Of a stretch of DNA of 64,000 nucleotides, positions 51,944 through 60,749 are shown piece by piece. Every line of letters starts with the position of its first letter. Positions within the stretch are counted from its first letter, which is position 1. The notes beneath the pieces are model-generated. The model was not told the DNA's origin and did no database searches. It saw only the letters and a program-made list of their open reading frames with translations. Source of the DNA: Priestia abyssalis (lineage in GTDB: Bacteria > Bacillota > Bacilli > Bacillales > Bacillaceae_H); assembly GCF_002019595.1 (NCBI RefSeq), contig NZ_KV917369.1:3860624-3924623 (forward strand), written 5' to 3'. The translations under genes and the position numbers were made by a program.

Positions 51944-52855
51944 TTATTCTCCAATAATGACACGAAGCACATTCGGATGGTTTTTGAAGCTTTTTGTTCC
52001 AGCACCATAACCTATTGACTTTATTTTCATAGAAGGAATTGTGCAAAATTCTTCTGCCAATACTGACACAATAGCGGCTCCGGTTGGGGTTGCCAGTTCA
52101 GCCTTAATATCACTTTGTTGAATAGGTACTCCTTTTAAAATTTCAAGCGTGGCAGGTGCGGGCACCGGATAGATACCATGATCAATATGAATTCTCCCTG
52201 TGCCCACGGCAACTGGCGAGGACTTCATGACATTTATTTCTAGTTGATGAATTAAAATGGCAGCTCCGACAATATCAATAATAGAATCAACTGCTCCAAC
52301 TTCATGAAAATGAACTTTTTCTAACGGAATACCGTGAATATGCCCTTCTGCCTCTCCAATTCTTTTAAAAATTTTCAATGCCGTACCCTTCACTTGATCT
52401 GAAAAACCTGCTGCTTCAATCATCTTTACAATATCTTGATAAGTCCGATGATGATGGTCATGGTGATGACTATGCTCATGATGGTGATCATGCTCACGAT
52501 GATGGCTGTGCTCATGATGGTGGTCATGCTCATGATGATGGCTGTGCTCATGATGGTGGTCATGCTCATGGTGATGGCTGTGCTCATGATGGTGGTCATG
52601 CTCATGATGATGGCTGTGCTCATGATGGTGGTCATGCTCATGATGATGGCTGTTTTTTGTTAACAACACATCAAACTTTGTACTCGTGATGCCGTTTTTC
52701 ACAACTTTTTTCCATTTCAATTCATATTCTTCATCGATATGAAGCTTTTTCAATTCGTTTTCTAATACAGTTGGATCTGCCCCTGCATCAAGAAGGGCTC
52801 CAATGACCATATCACCGCTAATACCCGAAAAACAATCAAAGTAAAGTGTTTTCAT
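51944..52855 (-). CDS. larC1: LarC N-terminal part (LarC1), with long His-rich nickel-binding insert
   Basis: 303 residues. The N-terminus MKTLYFDCFSGISGDMVIGA and the later RIGEAEGHIHGIPLEKVHFH, EVGAVDSIIDIVGAAIL and GAGTKSFKNHPNVLRV are the LarC family pattern. Residues about 71-137 are a low-complexity His/Glu/Asp/Ser tract of repeated HHHEH blocks, a likely nickel store, and are encoded by 36-nt DNA repeats. It stops with TAA just where the family continues into LarC2. The start overlaps the larB stop by 4 nt. Confidence 0.88.
   Translation of the reverse strand: MKTLYFDCFSGISGDMVIGALLDAGADPTVLENELKKLHIDEEYELKWKKVVKNGITSTKFDVLLTKNSHHHEHDHHHEHSHHHEHDHHHEHSHHHEHDHHHEHSHHHEHDHHHEHSHHREHDHHHEHSHHHDHHHRTYQDIVKMIEAAGFSDQVKGTALKIFKRIGEAEGHIHGIPLEKVHFHEVGAVDSIIDIVGAAILIHQLEINVMKSSPVAVGTGRIHIDHGIYPVPAPATLEILKGVPIQQSDIKAELATPTGAAIVSVLAEEFCTIPSMKIKSIGYGAGTKSFKNHPNVLRVIIGE
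52441..52651 (-). repeat. Tandem 36-nt repeats coding the LarC1 His tract
   Basis: About five to six copies of a 36-nt unit (encoding 12 residues of the type HHHEHDHHHEHS), with single-base variants such as one Arg for His. The tract could slip easily during replication, so its length may vary between strains. Confidence 0.75.
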
Positions 52856-53607
52856 TTTCCCCAGCCCCCTTGTGCTAAATGATGGATTAATACAGCGTTG
52901 TATGCAGCTCCAAATCCATTATCAATATTTACAACGCTGATACCGGAAGCACATGAGTTTAACATCGTAAGCAACGCTGATAAACCGTTAAAACTTGCCC
53001 CATACCCAATGCTCGTCGGAACAGCAATAATCGGATTGGAAACAAGTCCGCCAACCACACTCGGAAGAGCCCCTTCCATTCCAGCTACAACAACAGAGAC
53101 AGTGGCACCTTGAATTTCTTCGATATTATCTAGTAAGCGATGAATTCCGGCCACACCCACATCATAAATACGCCGAACCTCGCAGCCTAGTGTTTCCGCT
53201 GTAACCGCTGCTTCTTCCGCCACTCGTAAATCAGATGTTCCTGCGCAAACAACTGCAATATATCCTTGAAAGCGATTTTTAACCTTGGTGTCATCCTTCC
53301 AACATAATATTTGCGCTGTTTTATGATACGTAAATTCAGGACATTCTCTTAGGACATTTTCTGCCTTTTCTGCTGAAATACGTGTGACAAGCACCTGATT
53401 GTTCTTCACTCTTAGTGCTTTAATAATGGAAATGATTTGTTCTGCCGTTTTCCCTTCACCATATACGATCTCCGGAAAACCTTGACGTTTCTTTCGGTGA
53501 TGATCGACTTTAGCAAACCCCAAATTCTCATACGTAGCCAATTGTTTTTTTGCTTCTGCCACGCTTAAAGTGCCTTTTTGGACTTGCTCTAAAATCTCTT
53601 CCATCAT
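52852..53607 (-). CDS. larB: LarB, pyridinium-3,5-biscarboxylate mononucleotide synthase
   Basis: 251 residues. LarB carboxylates and hydrolyses nicotinic acid adenine dinucleotide, the first step to the nickel-pincer nucleotide. The PurE-like core is visible: VVCAGTSDLRVAEEAAVTAE, TLGCEVRRIYDVGVAGIHRL and VVAGMEGALPSVVGGLVSNP with PTSIGYGASFNGLSALLTML. The N-terminal 60 residues with GFPEIVYGEGKT are the family-specific part. The AGGGAG site precedes two ATG codons; either may be used. It overlaps larC1 and follows gntK by 76 nt, tying cofactor synthesis to the sugar-acid operon. Confidence 0.92.
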   Translation of the reverse strand: MMEEILEQVQKGTLSVAEAKKQLATYENLGFAKVDHHRKKRQGFPEIVYGEGKTAEQIISIIKALRVKNNQVLVTRISAEKAENVLRECPEFTYHKTAQILCWKDDTKVKNRFQGYIAVVCAGTSDLRVAEEAAVTAETLGCEVRRIYDVGVAGIHRLLDNIEEIQGATVSVVVAGMEGALPSVVGGLVSNPIIAVPTSIGYGASFNGLSALLTMLNSCASGISVVNIDNGFGAAYNAVLIHHLAQGGWGK

Positions 53608-53682
53608 CTGTCTCCCTCACCTTACTAAATAATTTTCCGATTTATCAATACCGCTATCTCATTATTGTTTGTTAAGAAGCAT

Positions 53683-55155
53683 TCAAAAATACACAGATAA
53701 ATCCTTTGCTAGCTTTTCATATTTTGCATATACAGTTGAATAAATTTCGTGATTTTTCTCATTCGGTCTGATGGCTTGTCCCATCGGTATGTTCTTTTTA
53801 ATGTCTTCAAAAGAATCTACCTTGCCGATTGCTACTAAAGCCGTCCAGGCAGCTCCCCATGCAGCACTATGATGGCTCTCTGAAACATAAACTTCCTTGC
53901 CAAAAACATCAGCTAAAATTTGAAGCCATAATGGAGATCTTGACAATCCGCCATTCACATAAATTTTTTGAGGTGCTCCTGCCAGGTTTTCCAATGATTT
54001 ACCTATTTGATAGAGATTAAACGTAATTCCTTCTAACACGGCACGTATAAAATGTTCTTTTTTATGGGTAACAGATAGTCCATAGAAATTCCCTTTTGCC
54101 TGTTGATTCCATAGAGGAGCTCTTTCACCATTAATATATGGAAGAAATAGTATCCCTTCTGCCCCGGGCGCAACCCGTTTTGCTTCTGCAGTGAATTCAT
54201 CGAAGTTGCCTTGATCGTTTAAAAGCTCTTTCAACCATTGCAATGCAATGCCTCCATTATTTGTTGGTCCCCCAATAATAGAGTATTCTTCCGTAAATGC
54301 GTAACAGAACGTTTCATGTTTATCACTTATTTGAAACCCTTTTGTAAATTGTCTGATGGCCCCGCTTGTTCCTACCGTTACAGCGACTTCACCTGGAGAA
54401 ATCGCTCCTATTCCCAGGTTAGCTAATTGACCGTCCGCAGCTCCTATGACAAATGGTATTTCACTTGAGATGCCCATTTTTTCAGCGACATCATTTTTTA
54501 TCCCTGTTAAGCACTCTGTTGGCGGAACGATTTTCGACAGCTGTTCCTTGTTTATTTTTACAAGTTCCAGTATTTCTTCATCCCATTGGAGCGTTTTTGC
54601 ATTAAATAATCCCGTTGCTGAAGCCATGGAATAATCAATGACCCTTTGTCCAAACCACTCTTGGATTAAAAACTCCTTAATGGACATAAAATAGTTTGCT
54701 TTAAGATACGGCTCGTATTCTACTTCTTTCATCCATAGCAATTTAACGAATGGAGACATAGGGTGAATAGGCATTCCCGTTTTCGAATACAGCTTGATCC
54801 CTTCCTCTTGCATTAACCTTTCTGCTTGTCCGCTGCTTCTGCCATCAGCCCAAATAAGTGCTTGCGATAAAGGTTCGCCTTTGGCATTTACACAAATAAG
54901 CGAATGCATAGCAGAAGAGAATCCAATCGTTAACAATTCATTGTTTTGAATTCCCGCTTGGTCAACTGCATCTTTAACAGCTTGGACAGCGGATTGCTCA
55001 ATCTCAATCGGATTTTGTTCGACCCACCCTTGCTGCGGGTAATAGGATGTAATCATTTTCTCAATTTCAGCTATTACTTTTCCATATATATTAAAAACAA
55101 CGGCCTTTACACTCGTTGTTCCGATATCAAGTCCTATGACAAACTGTCGTGACAT
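53683..55155 (-). CDS. gntK: Gluconokinase (FGGY family)
   Basis: 490 residues. It phosphorylates gluconate to 6-phosphogluconate with ATP. N-terminal FVIGLDIGTTSVKAVVF, the substrate-region TGMPIHPMSPFVKLLW, and the second-domain FVIGAADGQLANLGIGA and VTVGTSGAIRQF are the bacterial gluconokinase pattern. C-terminal KIYVNGGLSRSPLWLQILAD completes the FGGY signature. Its product is the substrate of the 6-phosphogluconate dehydrogenase at 62173-63588. It heads the gntK-larB-larC-PFK-like-tkt series and is separated from larE by an IS-type relic. Confidence 0.9.
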   Translation of the reverse strand: MSRQFVIGLDIGTTSVKAVVFNIYGKVIAEIEKMITSYYPQQGWVEQNPIEIEQSAVQAVKDAVDQAGIQNNELLTIGFSSAMHSLICVNAKGEPLSQALIWADGRSSGQAERLMQEEGIKLYSKTGMPIHPMSPFVKLLWMKEVEYEPYLKANYFMSIKEFLIQEWFGQRVIDYSMASATGLFNAKTLQWDEEILELVKINKEQLSKIVPPTECLTGIKNDVAEKMGISSEIPFVIGAADGQLANLGIGAISPGEVAVTVGTSGAIRQFTKGFQISDKHETFCYAFTEEYSIIGGPTNNGGIALQWLKELLNDQGNFDEFTAEAKRVAPGAEGILFLPYINGERAPLWNQQAKGNFYGLSVTHKKEHFIRAVLEGITFNLYQIGKSLENLAGAPQKIYVNGGLSRSPLWLQILADVFGKEVYVSESHHSAAWGAAWTALVAIGKVDSFEDIKKNIPMGQAIRPNEKNHEIYSTVYAKYEKLAKDLSVYF

Positions 55156-55220
55156 GCTGCATCTTCCTTTTCTTTATAAAATAATGATAGGTGGATGTTT
55201 TCAGAAAGTTTCTTTTATCA

Positions 55221-55606
55221 TTTTAGGCGAGAAGACTCCCACTTCCATTTTGTGCTGGGCGTAGCCCAAAAATAAGTGGGAGACGAATCGCCTTTTTGCG
55301 TAGCGAAACACTTGTTCTTATGGTATAATATTCCTGTACAGATTGTTCTTTGAAAACTGAAGATATAAGGTTGTGACAGGAAAATCGTCTGTCACGTAAA
55401 ATCTTCAACGTTCAGTCGCCCCTCCGTATCGAAGTAGCGAAAAACCAAGCAGAGTAGAACGTGTGGTGAGTTCAACGTACAAGATTCTAAAAAGTGTTCA
55501 CCGTAGGGACTACGGGTAGAGCCTGCTTAATAACTGGTGGATACACTGGTGTTCGCAGGAATCCCCGACTTCAAATTTTCGTCAGAAAATTAAGTGGGGG
55601 TAGTTC
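55221..55606 (+). mobile_element. TnpB-less IS200/IS605-type element with omega-RNA-like scaffold
   Basis: The left part is a nested hairpin (AGGCGA...TCGCCT enclosing CTCCCACTT...AAGTGGGAG) followed by an extended -10 promoter (TGGTATAAT, 55321-55329). The right part, CAGTCGCCCCTCCGTA onward, has the hairpin CCGTAGGGACTACGG, the stem GCCTGC...GCAGG and the end hairpin CCCCGACTT...AAGTGGGG. These are features of the guide RNA and right end of IS200/IS605 elements with TnpB. No tnpB or tnpA frame remains, so the element is non-autonomous, yet promoter and RNA scaffold look preserved. A guide would be read from the DNA after 55606, pointing into the larE-gntK gap. Confidence 0.65.
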
Positions 55607-55641
55607 AATTCACCAAGTTTTAGCAAGTACGCGGGAGCCGT

Positions 55642-56442
55642 TCAAGAAAGAACTTTATTCATGCTGCCGCTCTTATAACCAATTAAATCTAATGTAATAT
55701 ATTGATAGCCCAAACTTTGCAGTTCTCTTGTAATGTCTTCATGATTTTCCAAGACTATTCTCATATCATTTGGTTCCACTTCTATTCTGGCAATTTCCTG
55801 ATGGGTTCGAACCCGGACTTGACGAATATTCAAGGATTTCAAGTAAGCTTCTGCCTTTTCAACTTTTGTGAGCTTTTCTTGTGTAATTTTTTCGCCGTAG
55901 GCAATTCTTGAAGATAGACAAGCAAATGAAGGTTTATCCCATGTCGGCAAATCAAATTTCCGGGAAAGCTCTCTTATTTCTTGTTTAAATAAATTCGCTT
56001 CTTGCAGCGGACCCCGTACGCCTCTTTCCTTCGCCGCTTGGATTCCAGGGCGATATTCATTTAAGTCATCAGCAATCACCCCATAGATGACATTCTGAAA
56101 CCCCTTTTCTTCCATAACGGGTATTAAATGCTCGAATAAACTGCTTTTACAAAAATAGCATCGGTTTTTATTATTATCCGTGTAACCCGGGATGGCTAAT
56201 TCGGACGTTTCGATCACATGGTGATTGACTCCAATTCTTCCAGCTAATTCTTTTGCTTCTTCAAGCTCACTGGAAGGATATGTTTCAGAGTCCGCTGTGA
56301 CGGCCAGGACTTGGTCCGCACCTAATGTATCTACGGCTGCTTTTAATAAGAATGTACTATCCACTCCCCCGGAAAATGCTACAACAACCGATTTCATCTC
56401 TTGGAGAATAGACGTTAAATTCCTATATTTCTCATTAATCAT
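55642..56442 (-). CDS. larE: LarE, ATP-dependent sacrificial sulfur transferase
   Basis: 266 residues from the ATG at 56442 (GGAGAAAGGACA upstream; the frame runs to 56472). LarE puts sulfur on the pincer nucleotide. The ATP pyrophosphatase loop is VVAFSGGVDSTFLLKAAVD. Cys175 in SFACLSSRIAYGE corresponds to the sacrificial Cys176 of L. plantarum. Cys95 and Cys98 in NRCYFCK give three cysteines in all, compatible with the iron-sulfur type of LarE. It follows the SDR gene and would complete the cofactor with LarB and LarC. Confidence 0.92.
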   Translation of the reverse strand: MINEKYRNLTSILQEMKSVVVAFSGGVDSTFLLKAAVDTLGADQVLAVTADSETYPSSELEEAKELAGRIGVNHHVIETSELAIPGYTDNNKNRCYFCKSSLFEHLIPVMEEKGFQNVIYGVIADDLNEYRPGIQAAKERGVRGPLQEANLFKQEIRELSRKFDLPTWDKPSFACLSSRIAYGEKITQEKLTKVEKAEAYLKSLNIRQVRVRTHQEIARIEVEPNDMRIVLENHEDITRELQSLGYQYITLDLIGYKSGSMNKVLS

Positions 56443-56562
56443 TGTCCTTTCTCCTCTCCTAAGAAGTAACATGTAATCTCTCTAAACTAGAATCATTGGA
56501 ACATCGTTCTAGTATATTCATATGCCATGATGAAAAGAACATAACGTCCTGAGTCAATAAGG

Positions 56563-57333
56563 TTAAATGGTCATGCTTCCAAAACCGCCGTCTACTCGAA
56601 TAAGGGCTCCGGTTACAAAACTTGAAGCTTTGTCTGATGAAAGCCAAACAGCTGCCCCTTGTAATTCTTCTGCATCACCAAAACGTTTCATCGGTGTGTG
56701 ATTCATAATCGACTGGATTCGTTCTTCACTTAAAATTTTGCGATTTTGTTCTGCCGGGAAAAAACCGGGAATGATGGCATTTACACGAATGCCGTGTGGT
56801 GCAAACTCACGTGCCAAAAATTGGGTCATGCTGTTGACCCCCGCTTTCGATACTGAATACGTAAATACTTTTGATAGCGGAGTAGTGGAAGAAACAGACG
56901 AAATGTTAATAATGCTGCCCTTTATGCCTTTCTCGATCATTTTCTTAGCGAAAATTTGGGTAGTTACAACAAGTCCTTTTAAGTTAACGTCCATAATGTC
57001 ATCCCATTCATCCATATCAAGATCAAAGAACGGTGTTGCACTATTTTTACCAGGTGCATTGAGAAGAATATCAAACCCTCCTGCCCATTCTTCAATTTCT
57101 TTCACCACATTTTCTACTGATTCGCGTGAACTAACATCCGCTTGGAACGCCTTTGCTGTTCCTCCATCTGCTTCAATTTCTTTCACAACCTGCTCTGCTT
57201 TTTCGAGATTTCGGCCAACAATGGCTACTTTTGCCCCATGTGCTGCTAATCCCTTCGAAATGGATGAACCCAATACGCTATTTCCGCCGATTGCAACAGC
57301 TGTTTTACCAGTTAAATCAAATAAATTCCCCAT
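56563..57333 (-). CDS. SDR oxidoreductase, D-mannonate oxidoreductase (fructuronate reductase) type
   Basis: 256 residues. Rossmann motif TGKTAVAIGGNSVLGSSISK, then NAPGKNSATPFFDL, catalytic Ser/Tyr/Lys in NISSVSSTTPLSKVFTYSVS and KAG. The C-terminal stretch IIPGFFPAEQNRKIL with HTPMKRFGDAEEL, then SSFVTGALIRVDGGF is the signature I know from Bacillus mannonate oxidoreductases. It would reduce fructuronate from UxaC to mannonate. The glycine motif is IGGNSVLG rather than TGG...GIG, a small deviation. It sits between larA and larE. Confidence 0.78.
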   Translation of the reverse strand: MGNLFDLTGKTAVAIGGNSVLGSSISKGLAAHGAKVAIVGRNLEKAEQVVKEIEADGGTAKAFQADVSSRESVENVVKEIEEWAGGFDILLNAPGKNSATPFFDLDMDEWDDIMDVNLKGLVVTTQIFAKKMIEKGIKGSIINISSVSSTTPLSKVFTYSVSKAGVNSMTQFLAREFAPHGIRVNAIIPGFFPAEQNRKILSEERIQSIMNHTPMKRFGDAEELQGAAVWLSSDKASSFVTGALIRVDGGFGSMTI

Positions 57334-57468
57334 TTTTCTTCCCCCTCATAGTAATTGCTTTAATGAAGTAAACAAATATGATACCGTTTGGCTCAAGCGG
57401 CAAGTTAAGCCGTTCGCATGAAAGTCATGACTAATGGTTGACGCCTGAGCTTCTCTATCCTATTTTCT

Positions 57469-58737
57469 TTACGACAAGTTTCCCTTTTCGTTAAAAGGAA
57501 GGTCAAAAAGATTTGAACTCTGGTCTAATTGCGGGTGTTGTTGTACATGTTCAAGCAAGGCTTCAGACACTTCGATTTCACTTATTTCCAACGTATTTTT
57601 AATCCGAACCATCTTTACTTTTGTAAAATCCAAAATATTGCATGTTTTAATCGCCGCTTGAATGGCCTCTTTATCGTTGGGTAAGGTTGTGGCTATTTTT
57701 GTCGGTGCACAAACTGTTGATGTTAAACCGTTTGCATAAGTAAATTCTAAATCCATTTTGTCGACAAGACGTTGCGTCGTAAAATCAGCTGTTCCCACAC
57801 CGTTAGCATTTCCCTCTGTTTCGTGGGTTAAATCCAGGACGACCATCTTGTTGACATCCGGTCCTCCATGGGCATATGGTGTTGGATAACGCCCCGTAAT
57901 ATTTGGATCCATTCCATCACCGCTAATATTTTTACCGATTTGATCAATGACAAGGACATCCAGCTGCTCAAAGAAAAGCTTGGGCAACAACTGTTTTGCT
58001 AACGCCTGAAGCCCCGGTTCTTTTTCTTCGACTTCTTCTGCTGCAAGCACCTCAACTCTTGCCACTTTATCAAAGGCATTTTCAAGAGTAGCTACCCCGA
58101 ATAAAATCGGTGTTTTTTCCATCATCATCTTAGCCATGGCCGGTACATTTTCCGCCATATACTTAAAACCTAATTGATGGCATGCCTCAGCACCCTTTTG
58201 TTTACCTAAACCGATGCTGATCATCTTCATGATACCGCTCTCAACAGCTCCTCGAAATGCGGTATGCGGTTTGATTCGATTGATCACAACGATTCCATCG
58301 GCCTTTGAAGCATATTTGTCAATGTATACAGGCAAGCCGTTCGGTAATTCCCCAAGCTTCACCACTTCCATGGATGAGCGAATTTCAGCTTTCACACTTT
58401 CTTCCGTAACCCCAAGGTGTGCCAATACTTCACGCTGCCCTTCAGCCGTAGCGCCGCCATGACTTCCCATACTCGGTACGATAAAAGGCGTTGCGCCTAA
58501 ATCTTTTAAATATTGCACTGTTGTCGCAGTGATGTCCACAAGGCGATCCATGCCCCGGCTTCCCACTGCGATAGCAATTTCCATACCTGGCTTCACTTTT
58601 TGTTGAATATGATTTTGTTGCAGTTTTTCTTTTAACACTTGTTCTAGATTTTCCACTTTTGTATCGTCAAAATGCTGTTTGACTTTTGCCATCTTCGGTA
58701 ATGGAATATCTTTTAATAAATCTTGGAGAATACCCAT
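57469..58737 (-). CDS. LarA-family nickel-pincer-dependent racemase/epimerase homologue
   Basis: 422 residues, the usual length. Conserved positions are visible: Arg61 in AVGSRGMDRL, His93 in PSMGSHGGATAEGQREV, His158 in NRIKPHTAFRGAVESG, Lys171 in GIMKMISIGLGKQKG and His187 in EACHQLGF. In LarA the pincer nickel nucleotide is bound to a Lys and two active His remove and return the alpha hydrogen. Together with larB, larC and larE the cofactor can be made. LarA homologues include lactate racemase and a D-gluconate 2-epimerase. Between UxaC and a mannonate oxidoreductase, and with gluconokinase in the cluster, mannonate/gluconate epimerase activity is the likely role (inferred). Confidence 0.8.
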   Translation of the reverse strand: MGILQDLLKDIPLPKMAKVKQHFDDTKVENLEQVLKEKLQQNHIQQKVKPGMEIAIAVGSRGMDRLVDITATTVQYLKDLGATPFIVPSMGSHGGATAEGQREVLAHLGVTEESVKAEIRSSMEVVKLGELPNGLPVYIDKYASKADGIVVINRIKPHTAFRGAVESGIMKMISIGLGKQKGAEACHQLGFKYMAENVPAMAKMMMEKTPILFGVATLENAFDKVARVEVLAAEEVEEKEPGLQALAKQLLPKLFFEQLDVLVIDQIGKNISGDGMDPNITGRYPTPYAHGGPDVNKMVVLDLTHETEGNANGVGTADFTTQRLVDKMDLEFTYANGLTSTVCAPTKIATTLPNDKEAIQAAIKTCNILDFTKVKMVRIKNTLEISEIEVSEALLEHVQQHPQLDQSSNLFDLPFNEKGNLS

Positions 58738-58768
58738 GAACGAACTTCACTCCTTTTTTCTAGATATC

Positions 58769-60172
58769 TTAACGTTCTAAAAAATATCTTTTTGCATTAT
58801 TAAATCCAATATTTCGGATCATTTGTTCAAGAATCCGTTCATCATTAGGCGCTTTTCCTTCTTCAACCCACTCACCAATGATGTTGCATACAATTCTTCG
58901 GAAATACTCATGTCGGACATAAGAGAGGAGGCTGCGTGAATCTGTCGTCATTCCAATAAAGTGACTAAGAACACCCAAGTTAGCTAAATCCGTCATTTGT
59001 CTAACCATGCCGTCATATTGATCATTGAACCACCAGCCGGAACCAAATTGCACCTTACCTGGTATCCCTTCTTCAAAGAAGTTTCCAATCATGGTTCCCA
59101 ATACATAATTGTCTCGAGGGTTTAGGTTATAAAGAATGGTTCTTGGTAAAGAACTAGTTTGATCTAACGCATCTAAGAAACGAGATAATCCTTCAGCAAG
59201 AAGGTTGTCACCAATTGAATCAACTCCAGCATCAGCGCCAATTAAACTTTGTAACCGAGTATTATTATTTCTTATTGCCCCCATATGCAATTGCATGACC
59301 CATTGCTTTTCTGCGTACATTTTTCCTAATTCAACAAGAAGATAGGAACGATAACCAATCATCTCATCACTTGTAAGCTCTTCATTATTCAAACGTTTTT
59401 CAAAAATCCTTTCTACGTCATCTTTTGAGATCTCCTTAAAGACCATCTGCGGAATATCGTGGTCAGAAGCACAACAGCCCTGTTCCGTGAAAAAATCCAC
59501 TCTTTGTTGTAATGCTTCAAGTAATCCATCAAAAGAATCAATCTTTACATTTGAAACGTCTTCTAATTTTTTCAGCCAATTTTGAAAGGCTGGTTTCTCG
59601 ATAAATAAGGCACCATCCGGACGAAATGTCGGGGCGATCCCTACATTAAATGTCGGGTCATCCTGCAATAATTTATGATATTCAAGCCCATCCGTTGGAT
59701 CATCTGTTGTCCCGACGAATTGAACATTGGATCGTTCAATAAACCGTCGCGGCTTAAAATCTGCTGTTTGCAGCTTTTCATTACATTCTTCCCAAATTTC
59801 GCGGGCTGTTTCAGACGATAATAACTTATCAATCCCGAAGAACGTTTTGAGCTCCATATGTGTCCAATGATATAAAGGGTTTCCGAATAAGTGAGGAACG
59901 GTTTCTGCCCACGCTTCAAATTTCTCCCAATCACTTGATTCACCTGTAATGAGCTCTTCACGAACGCCATGGATACGCATGGCACGCCATTTGTAGTGAT
60001 CACCTGCCAGCCATAACTGTGTGATGTTTTCAAATGATTGATTTTCCCATATTTCTTTTGGACTCAAATGACAGTGATAATCAAAAATAGGCAGTTCTTT
60101 CATTGTATGATGATATAGTTTTTCCGCAGTGACGTTATTTAAAAGAAAATTCTTATCTAAAAAAGCCTTCAT
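58769..60172 (-). CDS. uxaC: Glucuronate isomerase UxaC
   Basis: 467 residues, family length. It converts D-glucuronate to D-fructuronate (or galacturonate to tagaturonate). Metal-binding FDYHCHLSPKEIWEN near residue 30, later LGKMYAEKQWVMQLHMGAIR and LPRTILYNLNPRDNYVLGTM are the UxaC motifs. C-terminal VQFGSGWWFNDQYDGM and GMTTDSRSLLSYVRHEYFRR complete it. First gene of the uxaC-larA-SDR-larE operon; 31 nt separate it from larA. The GGAGGGG site precedes the ATG, and the ROK operator lies 231 nt upstream. Confidence 0.96.
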   Translation of the reverse strand: MKAFLDKNFLLNNVTAEKLYHHTMKELPIFDYHCHLSPKEIWENQSFENITQLWLAGDHYKWRAMRIHGVREELITGESSDWEKFEAWAETVPHLFGNPLYHWTHMELKTFFGIDKLLSSETAREIWEECNEKLQTADFKPRRFIERSNVQFVGTTDDPTDGLEYHKLLQDDPTFNVGIAPTFRPDGALFIEKPAFQNWLKKLEDVSNVKIDSFDGLLEALQQRVDFFTEQGCCASDHDIPQMVFKEISKDDVERIFEKRLNNEELTSDEMIGYRSYLLVELGKMYAEKQWVMQLHMGAIRNNNTRLQSLIGADAGVDSIGDNLLAEGLSRFLDALDQTSSLPRTILYNLNPRDNYVLGTMIGNFFEEGIPGKVQFGSGWWFNDQYDGMVRQMTDLANLGVLSHFIGMTTDSRSLLSYVRHEYFRRIVCNIIGEWVEEGKAPNDERILEQMIRNIGFNNAKRYFLER

Positions 60173-60402
60173 CGGCTTCCCCTCCTGATTTATCCAATTG
60201 TTATTATGGACTTTTCTATTTATTTACATCCCAATCATCGTTGATTAACATTCTTTATTTCCTTCAACGATGAAGCATATTTTCAATGTTCTATAGCCTT
60301 TTTACATATTTATTTGTTGTAATCCTTTTCAAAAATCTTTGATTAAATGAATGCCTTAATCCTGCAAATGAAATGTCATTCCTTTTTCCAACTCTTCGAT
60401 AA

Positions 60403-60427
60403 TTAATTTGTTTAGTGAACGAATTAA
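60403..60427. promoter_or_regulatory. ROK repressor operator between uxaC and its regulator
   Basis: An imperfect palindrome centred on GTTTAGTGAAC with AATTTG/CGAATT arms. The same core recurs at 40660-40679. It is of the type used by XylR-like ROK repressors. Confidence 0.6.
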
Positions 60428-60749
60428 TTATCTAACAGTAGAATATCACTTACACTGTTTTTCGTCAATATATAGCTTTATGAATCTGTGCATACAATGT
60501 CGAAAAATCTCTCACCCGGCAAAAATGAACATGCAGTCTTCCTATTCATTAGGATACATGGTAAGTTTTATTTGAAGACAAATAGAAAAGATATAGAAAA
60601 AAACGGTATAATGAAATCATACATTCCCCAACTCATGCTAATCGCTTGTCGCTTATGAAAAGAAAATATTTCCAACACCTCACTGTTATGTAGATGGAAA
60701 AAACGGTTTGTTAATATATACTAATTATTTCAATACGAAGGAGATATAT

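Noticed and set aside
52441..52651. CRISPR-like direct repeats
   Set aside because: The repeats are contiguous, without unique spacers, and stay in frame as His-rich codons of LarC1.
52378..52689. Asp/His/Gly-rich and Met-rich frames opposite the LarC1 repeat
   Set aside because: Produced only by reading the tandem repeat in other frames.
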